Source: Adiantum capillus-veneris | Taxonomy: Eukaryota; Streptophyta; Polypodiopsida; Polypodiales; Pteridaceae | Assembly (NCBI GenBank): GCA_014529385.2 | Contig: CM043958.1 | Location: 123,926,817-123,990,816 of the forward strand | Direction of reading: 5' to 3' | Length of the DNA: 64,000 bases | Shown: piece by piece, positions 63,066 through 64,000 of the stretch | Layout of the letters: every line of letters begins with the position of its first letter | Numbering within the stretch: the stretch's first letter is position 1 | The notes under the pieces: generated by a model | What the model was told of the DNA's origin: nothing | Databases searched by the model: none | Seen by the model: the letters and a program-made list of their open reading frames with translations, nothing else | Position numbers and translations under genes: made by a program

Positions 63066-63780
63066 AATGCCATACACTAAGCTTGAGTGGCACTTTGTGC
63101 TTCTTTGTGGTGCAATTTCAATTGTAGGAAAGGTAGGGAAGGAAGGTGTGTGTGTGTTGAGAAGAAGGATTTTGTTTTGCTACTGTGTATTTCTTTGTTA
63201 ATGACATTTTGAAAGGTACTGTGTTTTCTTTGTGATAAGGTGTTAGTATTAAGGTTTTTAGTTCTGTGTAATGTAAAGTACAGTAAGTAGGAAGTAGATC
63301 TATTAGAGCTAATGAAGTGTGTTAGTGTGCAACAGTAGGTGTATTAGTTGTAACTAGGTAGGTAGAGTGTGTGTGCGCTCCCGCGCAGGCCGCGGCGACC
63401 TTATCCCAAAAAAATTAAAGGTAGGACTACGATCGGGAATACCTCCCAGACCTAAGCCCAAGCTCACGCTCAGGCTCAGGCCTCAGTCGCCCTTTAAAAT
63501 TACGTATTTTAGCTTCACACGTAGCTAAAAATCGACTTTTTTGAGGACCAACGGATATTCAGGTGACCGAACGCTGTGCTGTAAAGCACCTGCGACCCTC
63601 TAAGTGATACGCTCGTTTTGAGCTATCACACACTTTAAACCAAAAACCGATCATTAAAAACATTAAAAAACGAGTGAAAACGGACGCCTAAAAAAGTAAG
63701 CGGTTAACCTTCGAAGTTATTCGCCGATGCTTGTAGGGTGCCAAAGGCACATGCATCTGCGCTCTGGTTGTGTGCTAGAG
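63066..63780 (+). other. Gypsy-I leader
   Basis: 715 bp between primer site and gag ATG with no ORF of note. The first part has GT-rich and AGTA-rich sequence; after 63380 it turns GC-rich. An ORF at 62971-63201 crosses the LTR border and is not convincing. Confidence 0.6.
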
Positions 63781-64000
63781 ATGCAGCAACTAGAGAGAAT
63801 TCTAACTTACGCGAGTTCTCAATATCCACCTACCTTAGGTTCCGGGCCCTCGGCGGGGACCCAAGGTAGTACAAACCAAGACCCAAACATAGTGGCTAGC
63901 GACTCTTCCTTTGACTACGACGTCATGGAGGGTTTCCCAATGCCTAATCCTGATAGCTCAAGCCAAAACATGCATGCCATGGGCCCGCGGTCCGGGCCGA
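63781..64000 (+). CDS. gag: Gypsy-I Gag N-terminus, runs off the right edge
   Basis: From ATG 63781 the frame is open for 73 codons to the window end: MQQLERILTYASSQYPPTLG, then a Gly/Pro/Ser/Asn-rich stretch (SGPSAGTQGSTNQDPN), DSSFDYDVMEGFPMPNP and SQNMHAMGPRSGP. A low-complexity N-terminus is common in gypsy gag. I chose this ATG because it is the first in the open frame after the leader. No domain is reached, so the call rests on position after LTR and primer site. Confidence 0.6.
   Translation, partial: MQQLERILTYASSQYPPTLGSGPSAGTQGSTNQDPNIVASDSSFDYDVMEGFPMPNPDSSSQNMHAMGPRSGP

Larger units (their letters stand above)
62074..64000 (+). mobile_element. Gypsy-I: LTR, primer site and gag start of a tRNA-Asp-primed element
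   Basis: The LTR starts TGTTAACC exactly where the Gypsy-C LTR is interrupted (flank ACACC, 62069-62073) and ends at CGCACA (63043), followed by a primer site matching tRNA-Asp. That primer choice is usual for Athila/Tat-type plant gypsy elements. The interior is distinctly richer in G+C and CpG than the rest of the window, and the gag frame is undamaged up to the edge. It is probably the youngest element of this nest. Confidence 0.8.

Overview
This is a repeat-dense stretch of a land-plant nuclear genome. I see no intact host gene, no tRNA or rRNA gene, and nothing bacterial or organellar. The plant assignment rests on the element families: Ty1/copia elements with a UBN2-type gag and initiator-tRNA-Met primer sites, Ty3/gypsy chromoviruses with a GPY/F integrase tail, and a gypsy-type LTR whose primer site matches plant tRNA-Asp. 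Species cannot be told; a large-genome plant such as a fern is possible but unproven.

Layout. 1-10 kb: the 3' end of a copia element (Copia-1) whose LTR is followed by an exact inverted copy of itself; a gag-only LTR element; a 1.3 kb terminal-inverted-repeat element inserted in that element's LTR; GA-rich tandem repeats; and a complete 2 kb minus-strand gag-remnant LTR element (6536-8500). 10.2-25.4 kb: Gypsy-A, a 15.2 kb nest bounded by LTRs and the 5-bp duplication TAGAT. It contains Copia-2 (13797-18978, duplication AGCTA) and a small non-coding LTR element (21343-23109, duplication CAGAA). 27.4-29 kb: a decayed copia gag/integrase fragment. 29-42.2 kb: an unassigned element (F) with a zinc knuckle and a protease-like tail, split by Gypsy-B (32572-41403, duplication GATAT). 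Gypsy-B is the best preserved chromovirus here, with only a few 1-bp deletions and stops. 42.2-45.7 kb: a gag-like start, a large AG/AT microsatellite block, and an exon-like gene relic. 45.7-62.07 kb: a minus-strand nest. Its outer shell appears to be Gypsy-C, with LTR pieces at both ends. Inside are element H (unusual long ORF), element E (integrase followed by a second protease-like domain) and a truncated Copia-3, which is fused directly to Gypsy-C integrase. 62.07 kb to the right edge: Gypsy-I, with a 970-bp LTR, a tRNA-Asp-type primer site and an open gag frame leaving the window.

How it fits together. Gypsy-A, -B and -C are one family in different states of decay. A has lost the RT core, C has lost the protease, and B has only small lesions. 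Copia-2 and Copia-3 are also one family. The nesting gives a relative insertion order. Several short elements keep primer site, polypurine tract and LTRs but no polymerase, so they would have depended on proteins from other elements. The least ordinary signals are the retropepsin-like domain after integrase in E, the LTR-exact palindrome of Copia-1, the uncharacterised ORF of H, and repeated perfect or near-perfect 22-bp palindromes at 50.8-51.4 kb with a relative at 46.56 kb.
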